Shown here one piece after another: positions 25,150 to 38,359 of a DNA stretch of 64,000 bases. The notes beneath the pieces are model-generated. The model was not told the DNA's origin. It was given only the letters and a program-made list of their open reading frames with translations, and made no database searches. The stretch is from Gibbula magus (taxonomy: Eukaryota > Mollusca > Gastropoda > Trochida > Trochidae), in NCBI GenBank assembly GCA_936450465.1, contig OW388289.1, forward strand, positions 72,972,420-73,036,419, read 5' to 3'. Position numbers and translations under genes: made by a program. Position 1 is the stretch's first letter. Each line of letters opens with the position of its first letter.

Positions 25150-28100
25150 CTAATCTTGAAACACTATATCAGCAAGATTTGTGATTTCCTGTCGTATATA
25201 TCTGTCTTTGCGATCATCACAGTGGAATTGAATAGCAAAATTGTCTGCACAGTCTGTAACAACGCTTGCCTTCTGCCCCAGAATGTCCCTGGAGTTCTTG
25301 TGCCCAGAGAACATGATGCTGATGTCCTTGTCATCCTTGGCGGAGTTGAGTTTCTTCATCTCGGAGAACAGAACCCCCTCCCTGTCCACCACAACCTTCA
25401 GGTTCTCCTCGATCTTCTCGCGCTTTCTCGCCACCTCTCGCTCTGTCATCTCGTACAACTCACGTTCTCGCTCCTCAATGGTCTCCCTCATCCGGTCAAA
25501 AACTTCCTTTATCTTGTCGTTCACCTCTTTCTGCGTAGAGTCCAGCTTCTCGGCCCCGGTGATGAGAGCAGTTTTCTTATCTCCAAGATGCGTCGTCTCC
25601 GTCTTGATGTCCTCCAGGGTGGCCTCTATAATTGGAGTGTATTTGTCAATGGCCTCGTTCACGTTGACGACGATGTGACCTTTGGACTCCTTGTGGTCGA
25701 TGACGGTGCAGTCGCAGCAGACTGGGGTCACACACGGCTCACAGAAGAAGTTGAGGTGCTGCATCTGATGCTTTGGGCAGTACTGTACATCAGATCGTTT
25801 GGTGTCCTTCATGAAGGACAGTAGCTCCATGATGGTGTGATCATTGGGAAGACGTCGGACTTCAGACTCGGAGGTGATGAGGCCGTCTCTACATGTCGGA
25901 CACTGGATCTTGACGGCCAAGGGCATCCCCCTGAAGGCGGAGGTGAGGGTCTGTCTGAACTCGCCCTCCACCCTCCACATCTGACAGAGGCAGTCCATGC
26001 AGAACGTGTGGTGGCAAGGAAGCATCTTTGGCATCTTCTCGTCCAAGTCGAAGTTCTCTCGGCAGATCAGACACTTCAGGAACGTCTCCTCGAAGCGCTC
26101 TTCATCAAATATTATATTCTTCTTCCGTTTTTCCTGGAACTTGTTTGTCGCTGGTTCCGGTCCCTGTAACTTTTTTATCTGCTCCTGCTGGCGCTCTATC
26201 AGAGTCTGGGACTGTTGGGCTAACATCTCCTTCTCAAATCGTTCTGAAAGAGACATGAATTTTAGTTATATTCACAGATTTTTCATTTCATAAATAAGTC
26301 ATCTATGATGATAACATAAAATTTCAGTTTCAAACAAACTATCTGTAGAGTACATAACAGTTGGTAAAAGTCAACTAACTTAATATATGGGAAAACGGTT
26401 TAAAGTACATAGCGTATACAACTGGATTTACTTGGACATACCTTTCCATTTGACTTTGTTCACTACGTTCTTCACTATGTTACAATCACAAGCATTCAGA
26501 AACTGTTTTGAAACTTTTCAGGGCTATTATGTTTTAGTGCTTCACTATAATTGGCTACATCCAATATCTAATGCCATTGAAATGTCAGTGGGTAAATATT
26601 CATATCGGCCAGTGCAGTATCATAATTATAAATTATCTACATGTTGTGCCACTTCGGAAGCCCAAACATGTCACATGTATCTACATGCTATAATATTATA
26701 TATGTCTATGTTTTACAGGGTATTTAAGCTATCACTGAGACGGGTATGTTTCAGATATGATGCTACGTACAAATGACTGCTTAATTTTATCTTATCGTAG
26801 GATATTGCCATCAAATGCACTACATGTTCATACAAAGCAATGACAACCACGCCCTTACTTTGAAGTTTGACCTCACTGACAACACTCAAACCAACAGGAT
26901 AGGATTGTTCATGCTCAAACAAACCATAGACTATGCTAAAGGCCGCAACACTCGCTATAACGTTATAGACCCCCTATCCTCCTGTCGATTCCATAACTTT
27001 TTCCATCTACTGATCTTTCTTTTAGGCTATTATCTACGTGTATATTTATAGCATGTCAATCACACACCTTAGTTTACCCGGACAAATCCCATTTGAACGT
27101 AGTTTTACCTCGTCCTCGCATCTCTTTATCTCGCCCATGTAAATACAAGTTGACAGTGGTTATATCGTTATCTCCTCCTATTCCCGATGCTAAATATAAT
27201 GAACGACAGTTCCATAATTTTGATAACTCACCTCTTCTCTCCATCTCTTCCTGTTCGAACTGTTTCTGTTTCTCGCTATCAACGTCCTCTGTGGTAGTGG
27301 TAGTCGGTACCGACGTGGTGCTGGGGGGCTGCGTCATTGTGCTGCTGCTAAACTCCGGCAGGACCGGTCTGGAGGATACACTGGGGAGCACCGGGGGGAG
27401 AAGGTCGCGCCGTGTTCTGTAACAGAGGGTGGAAGGCGTTAACATCGTTATGTGAGTAGTAGATGAACTCGAGGTAGTGAACAATGCTACAAGTTCGGTG
27501 CTCTTGAACATGTGTAGTAGTGAGACGGTGAGTACTGTTAAATGCCGCTCGGAAAGTATTTCAGACATTTGGTGAAACTGTTAATTCCATAACTGTGTGT
27601 AAATCAGTGAGAGTTATCTATTTTTTTCAGCATCGTTTGGTCAACACGCAGGTGTAAGCTTGAACACAACTGCATGCACATAAATGTTGCAGTAATAAAT
27701 AGTACGAAATATTATAAGAAACTAAATTGAAACGACTGCATTAATGCATGTTTGTAAGGAAGATATTCAGAAAATGATAATACGTCTCTTCTGAAATAAT
27801 GAACACACATTGTTCCTATAGCACACACCAAGTGATACTAAACATATGTAAAATGCAGACCAGTCATTGGGAGAGAGTTCGCGATAGACCTCCTTCGAGC
27901 GTAACATTAAGAAATATGACTCATTATCCTGCAAAACAAGTAAGACTGCAAGTGGCGGTAACCATTAATTCATATTCAATTCTGATATAGACACGTTTTG
28001 CATGCATCATGCAAACCACCCTCTATGTCCATCCAGAAAATAGTTCAAGCATTAACAGAGATGAATGAGTATCCCATACAAGTTGGTTCCCATCATTGGT

Positions 28101-31100
28101 TGTCCTCTTATATTGCTGACTTCCTCTTCCTTAGTATGTCGGTGACTTTGTTTCACAAAATCACATAGATTTCACACAGATTCTACACAGATTTCACTCC
28201 ATGATCGTGCATAATGTAGAGAATCCACAGATATAGCTCGATATAACTAAAGGGCAACTAAAACTAATTAGTGAGACGAGATTTCAACTTATATGACCTT
28301 ACCTTCCATGGTTATGTCATGAATGCTGTCGAACAAGTAAATCGGGAAAAGCAGTTCCCCTCGCAGTTGCTATAAACGACTTTATCAGGATACTAACAAC
28401 CTCATGACCCATGCTGTACCTCCCCATTCTAGTTTATAGCTCCACTATGTGTACTCTGTTGTAAATCTTAACCCACTTATCTCGCTAGGAATACATAGCC
28501 AGATTTGACAATTCCAATAACTAAGGCTATCAGTCAACATCGGTATGCAGTTAAAGTGGTTCGTCTTTGATTGATCTTCATAAATTTAATCATGTGTGGA
28601 TTTTTGTAAACTACGATTTATACTGAGAGACTTAAAACTAAGCAATATACATATAACACAGGAGAAATACATAAATATGCTACTATCAGATCAATGGTTA
28701 CCTTGCGGAGAAAATCCTAACACGTCTTGCAGCTAGGATTTTGTGAGACTTTCTATTGAAAACGCTTATTCACTATACCCCCGGGGAATTTAACTATTCT
28801 TTTCTTAAGGGACCAGTCGAGCCCATGTGACAAAATGGTTCATTCAACCATGATATATTAACATATATGCTGGCGTACAACACAAAGCATTGTTAACAAG
28901 TGTTTGAAATGTAGGTTGCGAGTGTAGGTGGCGGTCCGTGATATGCATGAGTCGTCTGTTCGGAAAATTGGAGGTGTTGGTAGCAGACGACATATTTGCC
29001 TGATAGCTGCAGACGTGTTTGAACATGTTTTTTAGTTGTAATCGTGGAGATAGGTGGCGCTGCTGGATATGCATCGGCCATATTGGGAAAATCCTAGAGC
29101 AGACGACAAGGGTTTCGCAGACGACACAATTGGGCAGACGATACATTTTGAACAGGATAAAGGTCTCACCGGGGAAAGTGAACACAAGCAAGCATCCATA
29201 TACTGCACTGTAACCTATGAGGGTTGTATTAGCTGAATATTAAACTAAATAAGGCAAATTAACAACGGGTGTCTATTTCATGATCAAAACAAAACTATTC
29301 TGACTAAAATGTTTTCCCCCAACTTACCAGAAGAGATGTAAGGATCGATAAACTACCAGATGTGCGACCACGATCTTCATGGGAGAGCAGACATACAAGA
29401 TATACAATCTATCACTACTGAATGGAGTATGTACAATGATGAATCGGTTTGAAAAAGGATGGGTGTATTACGATGGGGATCAGAATATGACATGGGCGCC
29501 ACAACAATGAAGCAAGAGGGATAGGTTCATCGCCACCTACCTTTCAATAAACTTACCATCCCGTGACCCAAAGAAAATTAACTGGGTCAAGTCTATTGTC
29601 TTGATCACAAGATTGGGAATATCTCTCTATTGACAACACGGTACATGAACTTCATCATACATTGACCCATATCATACATGGTTCATTATTTGATCTACTA
29701 TTTGATATATATGGCCAAATGTGTCATTTGGTTAAGAAGTTCAAAGTCCCAGGCTAAATGATCACATGATTTACAAACAGTGTAGTTGTTTACATACATA
29801 AACACGATTAGTTCCAAGATCCAAAAACAAATTGTAGTCAATTCATGTTCTTAATGCAGTTCAAAGTAACAAGCACAATGATATGTTTATCATAGGTGTG
29901 GTGAGGTGATTTTGGGTTTAACACCGCCTTCAACAGTATTTCACTTACGTTTATTACATAAACCTACATATATATATATTATCTATGTAAACCTAAGTTC
30001 ACACCACAAATAGCAATAAAGATGAGTGTATTTCCAGGTTGTACCATTCAAAACAATCACTAAATAACATCTAAAATAGGCAAGGTTGTATCCTACTAAG
30101 GGAAATAGTCAAACAGAAAACCTTTAACTCTGACCCACACCTTCACCTTAAATGGGTGATGTAAAGTAAGATACGGACAACATACCCGTCAGCCATCCTT
30201 GGAGTAACTGAAGCAAACTATCCCACATGAACGTACAACAAACCTGTCCACTTGGTGAACTATTCAAACACTGATGACCCTTCATACAGATGCCGAAGAC
30301 TGACTGCCAATGCTCTAAAGCTGAAGGCCTGAAAGACCTGTCTATTCACATGTTCAAGAAACAGCTTGATACAAAGTTTAACTGCTCTGAGTGTCATGAC
30401 ATGGGGCTCTGTATGGAGTATTTACCTTGAAGGATACAGAATGTACTGACAGTATCAGCTGATTTGAGAGAAAAGACAACTTATTTGTTGTTATGAACAT
30501 TTTATAACCATAAAATAACCCCGCAAGTTATAACTTACCTTTGACTTTTCAGAAACACTTTTCTATACTTCTTCATAAAATAATACATATTGATGATATA
30601 TTCCAAGCCTGAGTGATGTTAGGGTTGGGAGGGAAGTTACAACGATAGTCCAAACCTTGTTCTGCAGGTAACATAAATATTGAAAATAATTTAAAACGGA
30701 CCCACTATATACCATATAGTCTCTACCATACCATACCATACCATACCATACCATACCATATCATTAACACTGCATAACAGCACACCTGGCACATCACACT
30801 ACACCATACCATACCATAAAAGATCATACCATATCACACAGAAAACTAGAAAGTGTTCTTTGCCATTAAAGTTGAAATTCGTCTTTCTTATGTTAGCCCT
30901 CCCTCACAAAATATTACAACTGTATTACATGTTTTGTAAATGTCATACCATTGAAAAATTGCCCTACTTCCATGAGCTCAGTGCTGTCTCATTGATCGAA
31001 TGATTGATGTATCACTAATGAGGCGATGCACCTACCAATCATTTACATACTATTACTTCCTGCACTCATTGCTCTTCCAGTGAAAGATACAACTGATGGA

Positions 31101-34100
31101 ACTGAGAATGTTATGTTGAACATACTCCAATCATAACATCATAAGTCATGTTTTGTTAACACATTCTACCCTTTAATGAAGAACATCATATCCTCAAATC
31201 AGATTCCTCCACAACCTTTGAAATAAACAAAGGAAGTAGATAGTTGTGGTGAACATGAAAGTCTATACCACTCAGAAGAAGATACGAGTGTGATTATGGA
31301 AGAAATAATTTTACCAAATTGTCCTGTTCAAAATGAAGTTATCTGAACAGGAAGGAAAGTAGTTGGTTATGACCAGAAGGAAATAGGTCATAAAGAGGAC
31401 TACAGGACTGTATAAAGGAGATAGTAGGCAACACATACAGTCTAAGAAGAGGAATCCTCCTAAATGGGAGTATGTGGTCTACTCCCAGTGTGTGTTTTAG
31501 TAAACCATACAAGGGGCTACTTCACTCGTTTCCTATGTCATTAACATTTGACGATAATACCAAGAAATGGATCATTTTCAACAATAAAACCTGTCTTAAC
31601 AATGGATAGAATTTACAACCTCATTAAAACAGCTTGACGATTGTGAAACTGTCCGATAAATTACGAATTTGAAACTATAAGTCACTTAAACAGGGTATGG
31701 GTTCAGTTAAACGGTACTTGTAATTTCGTAGTTATACAATAGTATGTTAACAGTAACACATGTGAGAGAAAATGTAACTAATCCAATAAGTCGAATTCAA
31801 AAGAATTGATATACTCAAACGAGTTCATAACGTACCAAGTTTGAATTTTGAAAGACTGCTTCATTGTTTTTTAAAATTAATTCTATGTGATATGTGTCTC
31901 TATTGATTTGAATGTCAACACATGGTCTGTCAATAAAATACCGGATGTTGTCAACATTTCATCTCAGACTTGTAAACGAATAAAACTAGCATCGTGTACT
32001 TACCTCTGTATAGAAAGCCACATGTTGATATGTCAGTCCGAGACAAAAGTAATAACAGTGAAACAACAGGTCCTTCCACTCACATTAGTTACGTCTTCGA
32101 CAAGGTGATATGCTTTTACCGGTCTTATCATGTGCATGGAGCTATATTTATTTCATAGACAAACTAGAGCCATCTGATTGGTTCGTTCCAGCAGCATCAT
32201 ATACACAAGCCAGTAAACTGCCAGGGGGAGGTCGGCCTAGCGTGAATAGATTATTCCTCGCTATAGCAACAGACTCCAATTCCATTTATTTAGTAAATAT
32301 AAAGTAATCACTTTCCATATTCTTAGACAGGTAAATCTCCTGTTTTTGAAAATTACTGTCGTACGACTCTTGAAATATGTTGGACTTATTCTTCAATTCG
32401 CGTTATATGGAGGTAATTTCACAAACCTGAAAGACGGGGTGTTAAACAGTGAGGTAAACTGATATTCAAATGTGAAACCACACCGTCACCGGATCTACAT
32501 ATTCCATATATGGAAGTTTTCGGATATACGCCCCGCCTTTCCCGAATGGGACTATTGTAAACGCTTCTGACGAAATCTTACGGAATTTACCGATCTTGAC
32601 GTAGTCTATCTTTAATCATTATTATCATAACATATACATCATCCTTTGAAACGATTGGGCTGTTGGGTTATTTGTATGGCTTCTGAGTTTCAAAATTAAG
32701 ATGCATCGTCACATTCTCATTGTTTTGATTAGTTCTAAACCAACAGGCAGTGAATCACATACTGTAGGGTTTCAGTATAGCCTCTATGTGACAATCAAAT
32801 TTTAAAAATAATTTTTAAAATGGAAAAAAATATTCAGCTTTGTTGAAAACAGCAATCGATAATGGTAATTCCTTTGAATCTACTTGATGAATAAATACAT
32901 AGTATGGTTTTTGTAACGTTATATCAGGGACTATAAAATCTAATTAAGAGAGTCCATGGTTGTATTTAAGACGTTTTCGTTTTATTTCCAAATGATGTGT
33001 TTCTACCAATTGTAGTACAGGCACGCAGTGCTTCTAAATCTTATTAACCAGTGTAAGTAAAAAAAGTCGGTATAAATCTGTCCATAAGATTAATATAAAC
33101 CGACTTTGCGTTTGTAGACAAAAGAATTAAGTAATCGAGTCGTTAATCGCTACCATACACGATGACTTTTCCACCTCCATATACAGATTTAGCGATTTGT
33201 GAATATAAGCAAAATCGGATATCAGTAACCTGTAGCTTATATTAAAGAGTTATTGATAAATGATTACTTATGTGTAAACATTTCTTTGCAAGATCGCCGG
33301 TTTAAGTATTGAGTGTTCCGAAGTTAAAAGAAACTTATCATGTTAAATCTGGTGTTAATGTTTTACCAGACAAAATTAACTAGGGATAACGGAGTCTACA
33401 TACAGTAATCATTATGTCTAATTCATATCTGGATAATCCAGATAACATGATTCTCCTGGATGACCCCGAACAGGGTTATCATTTAATTTCAACATTTCCT
33501 ATAACTCATAACTAGATCGGTGTTTAAAGTCTGCGGTATTGTGTATGGTATGTCATATAATGTTACCTCTATACATATTGCCATTAACTCAACTCCTGTG
33601 CTTCACTGGCTATTTTGACTAACACAGTACTGTTGCATTCCGAAAGTGTGTTCACCGACCTGTGTTTCTCACTGCAATTATCATGTAATAAGGGATGTCT
33701 CCATATTATCATCAACGCGAAAACGAAATCGATCATTTTCATTGCTTCGGAAAAAGATTGTTAAATCTTCCATAACATACTCTAATTTCAGATTCATAGT
33801 AAGCTGTAAGAGTCTTGGCAGGTCTTTTAAGTGACCAGGGATCAAACTATCCAAAACTACATTTACTATTTCTTCGGTAAAACCTCCAGCAAGTTATCAA
33901 CTCAATCATGGGTTTCATCTAAAGCTAATTCAATGTACTTAAATGATTTTTTTCTTTTATATAATTGATCGCCATGGATACTTTTATTTAAAATTAAGGA
34001 AATTTGAATTATCAAATTTTGACCCTTTCAATAACTTACACTACTGACGGGACGATCACAAGGTAAGTTCTATAACAATTATTGAATTTACAAATGGATA

Positions 34101-34470
34101 TATGATGATTCTTTGTCATTGCATTGACGTATTTTAATTGACGTCACAATGAAAGCCAATTTCAAGGTATTTGCAATAAGATACACACGTGGGTGAACAA
34201 ACTTTCGGGATGCTGTTGTATATTATATATTATTTGGACAGAATGAGTGGCATAGTATATTAGAGTGTATTGGCATATAGTTGTAGTAATCACTAGACTT
34301 TTCCTTTTTCTGAATATAAACATAAGAATGCCTTCGTCAATACAGGATTCACAAGATAATACGTCTTTCAAATGGATGGGTTCTACATTGATACTAACAA
34401 CCTGTTCACGTTTTATAACATGATTTGAGAAATATATTTATTACGTTTTGCGTACTCTATTTCAATATCA

Positions 34471-34552
<82 letters not shown>

Positions 34553-35203
34553 CTCAAATAGTCAAATCATATCGTTATAGTGTTCAAATAGTACAATGTA
34601 TTTATATTTCTAGCCAACTGAAGAAACTCGTTGATCGTCAAGCCTAGTGACATGAGGCAGTGACAATGCAATCAACAATACAGAACTACCTGAAGAATAT
34701 TATAACTACCCTATATATATCTTCAAGAGGGTTATCAACCCGTATATCCACGTGACACACAGTCTTGTGTTGACAGTTCATGTAATGATTAGAATGTTTA
34801 ATAACGATATCAGGGGCAGTTGACGGATATGTGATCGTACACAAGCCAGATGGCAGCGATCGAGATCAATATAAACATCAACACTATGGCGACTGCCTGC
34901 AGGCTAGTTCAGTATCACACGTTAGTTTCGTACACAGTAATGTCACAAATAGACCACTGTCAATATAACAACGCCATTTTGATGGTGAAATTAAGGTGTA
35001 GTGATGCAGAACGTGGCCTGTTATTACTTTTAAGCAACTAAAGGTTAATTCTCCTGGGATGTCTAAGGGGTGTTCACCGTGACCTGGATACAGGTTCGGG
35101 GGGATATGTGTGTTAATGAGGGTATCCCCGGACTCTAGCGTTACCTGAGCCAGGAGACAGTGCTCCAGAGCGATTCTTCCTCAGGTTCAACCTCCTCAGC
35201 CAT
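25150..35203 (-). CDS. TRIM-family RING / B-box E3 ubiquitin ligase (three coding exons)
   Basis: Exons by my reading: 35,203-35,145 (ATG in ATAATGGCT, 59 nt, donor CAG|GTAACG), 27,416-27,232 (acceptor TGTTACAG, donor GAG|GTGAGT) and 26,243-25,150 (acceptor CTCTTTCAG, stop TAG). The phases join cleanly (AG+A gives Arg, G+AA gives Glu), for 445 aa. Order: short acidic start, Ser/Thr/Pro-rich linker (about 22-70), Glu/Gln-rich helix (about 72-110), C3HC4 RING at 139-199 (CLIC, CHHTFC, CPTC), B-box 2 at 237-271 (CPKH, CEPC, HKESKGH), then a coiled coil at about 285-375. No NHL, B30.2 or FN3 domain follows; the last 70 residues are unassigned. RING TRIM proteins transfer ubiquitin, often in innate immunity, and are expanded in molluscs. 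The RING to coiled-coil part is secure. Exon 1 rests on phase, Kozak context and splice site only; an alternative start is the ATG at 27,337. Confidence 0.8.
26244..27231 (-). other. Intron 2 of the TRIM gene
   Basis: This intron has a GTGAGT donor and a CTTTCAG acceptor. The ATG at 26,256-26,254, which would open the longest frame of exon 3, lies inside the polypyrimidine tract of this intron and is not the start. No other feature is seen. Confidence 0.75.
28895..29160 (+). repeat. Diverged two-copy tandem repeat
   Basis: Two neighbouring segments share a 'GTAGGTGGCG...ATATGCAT...GGAAAAT' order and each is followed by GCAGACGAC (28,985 and 29,099). The unit is roughly 115-145 bp. Identity is moderate. 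It is non-coding as far as I can see. Confidence 0.45.
30724..30760 (+). repeat. Pentanucleotide (TACCA)n microsatellite
   Basis: About seven perfect TACCA units, with a further short run (ACCAT repeated) at 30,801-30,818. The minus-strand open frame starting with repeated MVWYG is a translation of this repeat. Confidence 0.9.
34474..34549 (+). repeat. (AT)n microsatellite, about 38 units
   Basis: An uninterrupted AT dinucleotide run of about 76 bases in the TRIM intron 1. Such perfect runs are highly mutable and could extrude cruciforms. Confidence 0.95.
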
Positions 35204-35520
35204 TATAATATTCCAGTTTGGCACCCTCGGATCCTCAGGTTATCGTCTGCTTCAGAGGAATTTCCGTGTCCAATCAATGGTCCAATGGCTGTTGGCGACA
35301 CGTCAGAGAGTCAGGGAGTCCACAGCTCGCTCTACACGGAGCTGCGCTGTAGGCTGGGATTGTGCTGTACTCAGGTGGTGAGAACACCATACATATCCTG
35401 TCCCGGCTGTGCAGGGTCCCAAACCTCCTCGCAGCGCTATATGTGTGATCAGCGCACCACTATATCTCAAACCGACACGGCTGTTCTCCGTCATCAATCA
35501 TTGCAGGGTTGCTGGAGGTA
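35204..35520 (-). promoter_or_regulatory. GC-richer promoter region of the TRIM gene with two CCAAT boxes
   Basis: Upstream (minus strand) of the exon 1 ATG the sequence is clearly more GC- and CpG-rich than its surroundings. CCAAT occurs at 35,270 and 35,282, about 70-80 bases from the ATG. The transcription start is not resolved. Open frames on both strands here are by-products of the base composition. Confidence 0.5.
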
Positions 35521-37893
35521 AATGTCGCTCGCCAGACAATAAGCCCGCTACCTACATACCATTAACAGTAAACGCGTTGCAAATGCTTGAGTCGCTTTGT
35601 AACAGACTAGTCATCGGGAACATGCAATGTTATTTACTTTCCAGCTGAAAGGATACATAGGTATGATGGGAAGGTTCAACGTGACCTGGGTTGTTGAAAG
35701 AGAAGGTGTTTATAGCACAGCTCATTACCGGGTTCAGTCGAGGCTCGATATAGAAACATGATCCCTCCATGTCACCATGCTCAGAAAGCAGGTGGCGTGT
35801 CTTCATTACATTCCAACTATTTCTCTCATACTCGTTTCTTAAGAAACTAATCAATAACAACATTCTAGAACTGAGAAAAGTATATGGATAACAACATGAT
35901 TTATCATGAATAAATAAGTTGTTATCCATAAAATTTTCTCAATTCCAGTCATTCAACCTCTCAACTGCTCATCTAGTTTTATTTTGGCATATGCATGAAT
36001 CATTTCTTGAGTACATTGGGTACCATGCCCTTTCTCTTAATATGAAAACACATAACATAATCAATCTCTGATGAATATAGCATATGTTAAAATACAATGC
36101 TATTTGAAAGAAAAGAAGATAAATCTAAATATGGTTACCATACTTAAAGCGGTTACGTGGTGATGATTATGATGATGATCGCGATGATGATGATAGGTCT
36201 TCCAGACTTTCACTTTGAAAACCTCATCATAAAAGGGAATACCTGTATGCATTCTGTCGATGCTGTATACCAATTTCATATGTATATACCAAATACATAA
36301 ATCCTATTTTTTTCATCGACCGTGAGATTTGAGTCTCTCCTTTATCCTCAAAAATAAAGTTTATAAGATTATGCGTGGTTTTGAACTTGTTTTATTTGTT
36401 TATGCATAGTTTACTTAACGGCTTGATGTGTAAATGAGATCAGAACGAATCTCAGTGTTGATGGCTTTTTACTTACACATTAATTTCAGACATATGTTTA
36501 TGGATTTACAAAATTATGGGTAGTTTTCAGAACAGTGGTCTTCCCCAAAAGCGTAACATCCATATCATTCATAATACAAAATTAATCCCATACATGGATG
36601 AAAGTAAATTCAATATAACACTTGCTTGTAAATGGTAACATTTAACTTTATGTTCATGTATAAACCTCCATCTGCAGAATTCCTGCACTATTACAGAGCA
36701 TGGATACAGTGTGGGAGGTTCAGTTATGTAGACTTAGAAGTAAGAGGAATGCGACCTTTTGTTAGTTCTGGGCTTAGGACAACGTGCTCTTGAATTACGA
36801 CTTCTCTAATGAAACATGCTATTTTAGGTGTATACAGCAGTGCGCTAACTTCCTCCTATCTTCTGTCACTGAGAACAAAAAGTTGTGCTTTAAACTTATT
36901 CAAGTTTCATCGCCATTCAACAACGGCACATTTACGAAAGAGTTATACTGATTTGATGTGTTTAGTATTTTATAGCATTATGTCAATACATTTTATTCCA
37001 TAAATCTTCATGTACTTTCTGAATATAATTAAAACTGACTTTGTAGTACTGTTCTATAGACAGCGGATTCTAATACTGCTTGTGTACATTACTTTGAATA
37101 ATTAACACTATTTGATGGCACCATATGTGCTTTGTATGCTTACTTGATAGAAAATATGCAAATAAAATGCATTACCGTATAACACTACATATTTATTCAT
37201 TCCTGAATAAAGTATATTAAATAAGATACTATTATGATTAGTATACATTATCATCATATACGACAGTCTAATAGAAGTTTGTACAACACGCCGAGTTAGC
37301 ATCACTGAAGGTTTTGATATAAAATAATATATTTCAGCAAAGTTTAATCACTGAACATAGGTGAATGGTATGAATATTTGACATTGCGAATTATGGAATA
37401 ATGTAACTAAATTGATAATCATTATATTGCATGGAGAACGACATTTCTATTCTCTGAGAGCAATGAAAATTGAGCATTCGTCAATGAACAGATGAAACAA
37501 TACAACAAGGATTATTGTGAACGAAATTACACATAATAACAGACAAAGGGGAAACAGCGAGCGCGTGGAAGAAAGGAAATACTTGCACACTACACAAAAC
37601 TGTAACAAAATGACCAAATGCAACATAAAACTGACCTTGTCCATGTGTCCGTTTGTCTGTACAAACTGGTCCTTAGGGCTCGGGAGTTAGAGAAGGAATC
37701 CAGCCTGAGTCGTCTCAACACTGGTGGAAGACAACAGAGCAGCTGATCGTCACTCAGCATAGAGGTGGGTGCAGACCAGTCAGTCTCTCTACACCTGCTC
37801 TACAGGACGGGAGAGACGCCACAGACCTGGACACGGGACAGACGTCAGACCTGGACACGGGATTCCTGTTCTCCGGCGTGGACTCCCATGGCT
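35521..37893. other. Intergenic AT-rich stretch
   Basis: No supported gene. A GATGAT-type simple repeat lies at 36,162-36,196. Confidence 0.4.
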
Positions 37894-38355
37894 TTACTTG
37901 GACAGGAAGTGGTTTATTAGCACCACAGCTCTGGTCACCTGGTCCGTCCTCGCCACAACGACCCTGATGCAGAAATGTGGCTATTGGTATTCTGGTCACG
38001 ACAAAATATGACTTAATACGTTGTAGCGTATGGCGAGTTCATTGAATTTTAATCGAACAATTTGTTATGCAGACAAAGAACATTAAACACCATGCTGTTA
38101 TTTTTTCTACACGGACATATCGATTGATACGAGCCTTCATGAATATGTAACACGTGTTTTGGCAACATTTACCGTGTCTGTGTCTCTGTTGCTGAAACAG
38201 CTGCTTCAAATTGTCCTGATTAGAATCGGCGATGTGGAACAGCTTACCACGAGCACAGAAAATACGGATAATGACCGACAACGGATGCTCTAGATGACTT
38301 AAAACGTTTCGATGTCGTCCGCTCCAGTGCCTCGCTGAGCTCAGAGTTCAGAGGT
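37894..38355 (-). CDS. Possible two-exon gene fragment, product unknown
   Basis: On the minus strand an open segment from about 38,355 to a donor (CTCGTG|GTAAGC, exon end 38,248) reads ...SELSEALERTTSKRFKSS... and ends with two bases of a codon. A downstream acceptor (CTGCATCAG, exon start 37,963) completes the codon and continues VVVARTDQVTRAVVLINHF to a TAA at 37,896-37,894. The join is in phase and codon use looks coding. However, no start codon or convincing upstream acceptor was found, and a second frame is also open across 37,754-37,963. No family is recognised. It is weak and may be a chance alignment of splice-like signals. Confidence 0.28.
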
Positions 38356-38359
38356 CACC

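Larger units (their letters stand above)
27417..35144 (-). other. Long intron 1 of the TRIM gene (about 7.7 kb)
   Basis: It holds no supported coding exon. Visible contents are a diverged tandem repeat at 28,895-29,160, a pentanucleotide repeat at 30,724-30,760 and a long (AT)n at 34,474-34,549. Several minus-strand consensus donors (for example near 28,302, 29,327 and 30,540) could belong to alternative 5' UTR exons, but no acceptor or start could be tied to them. Confidence 0.5.

Noticed and set aside
25123..25824. 233-codon plus-strand open frame
   Set aside because: Antisense shadow of the RING/B-box coding exon.
26254..26256. ATG opening the longest frame of TRIM exon 3
   Set aside because: It lies within the polypyrimidine tract of the intron (CTCTTTCAG follows immediately); the phase join to the exon at 27,232 explains the true N-terminus.
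30563..30754. Open frame starting with MVWYG repeats
   Set aside because: It is a translation of the TACCA microsatellite.
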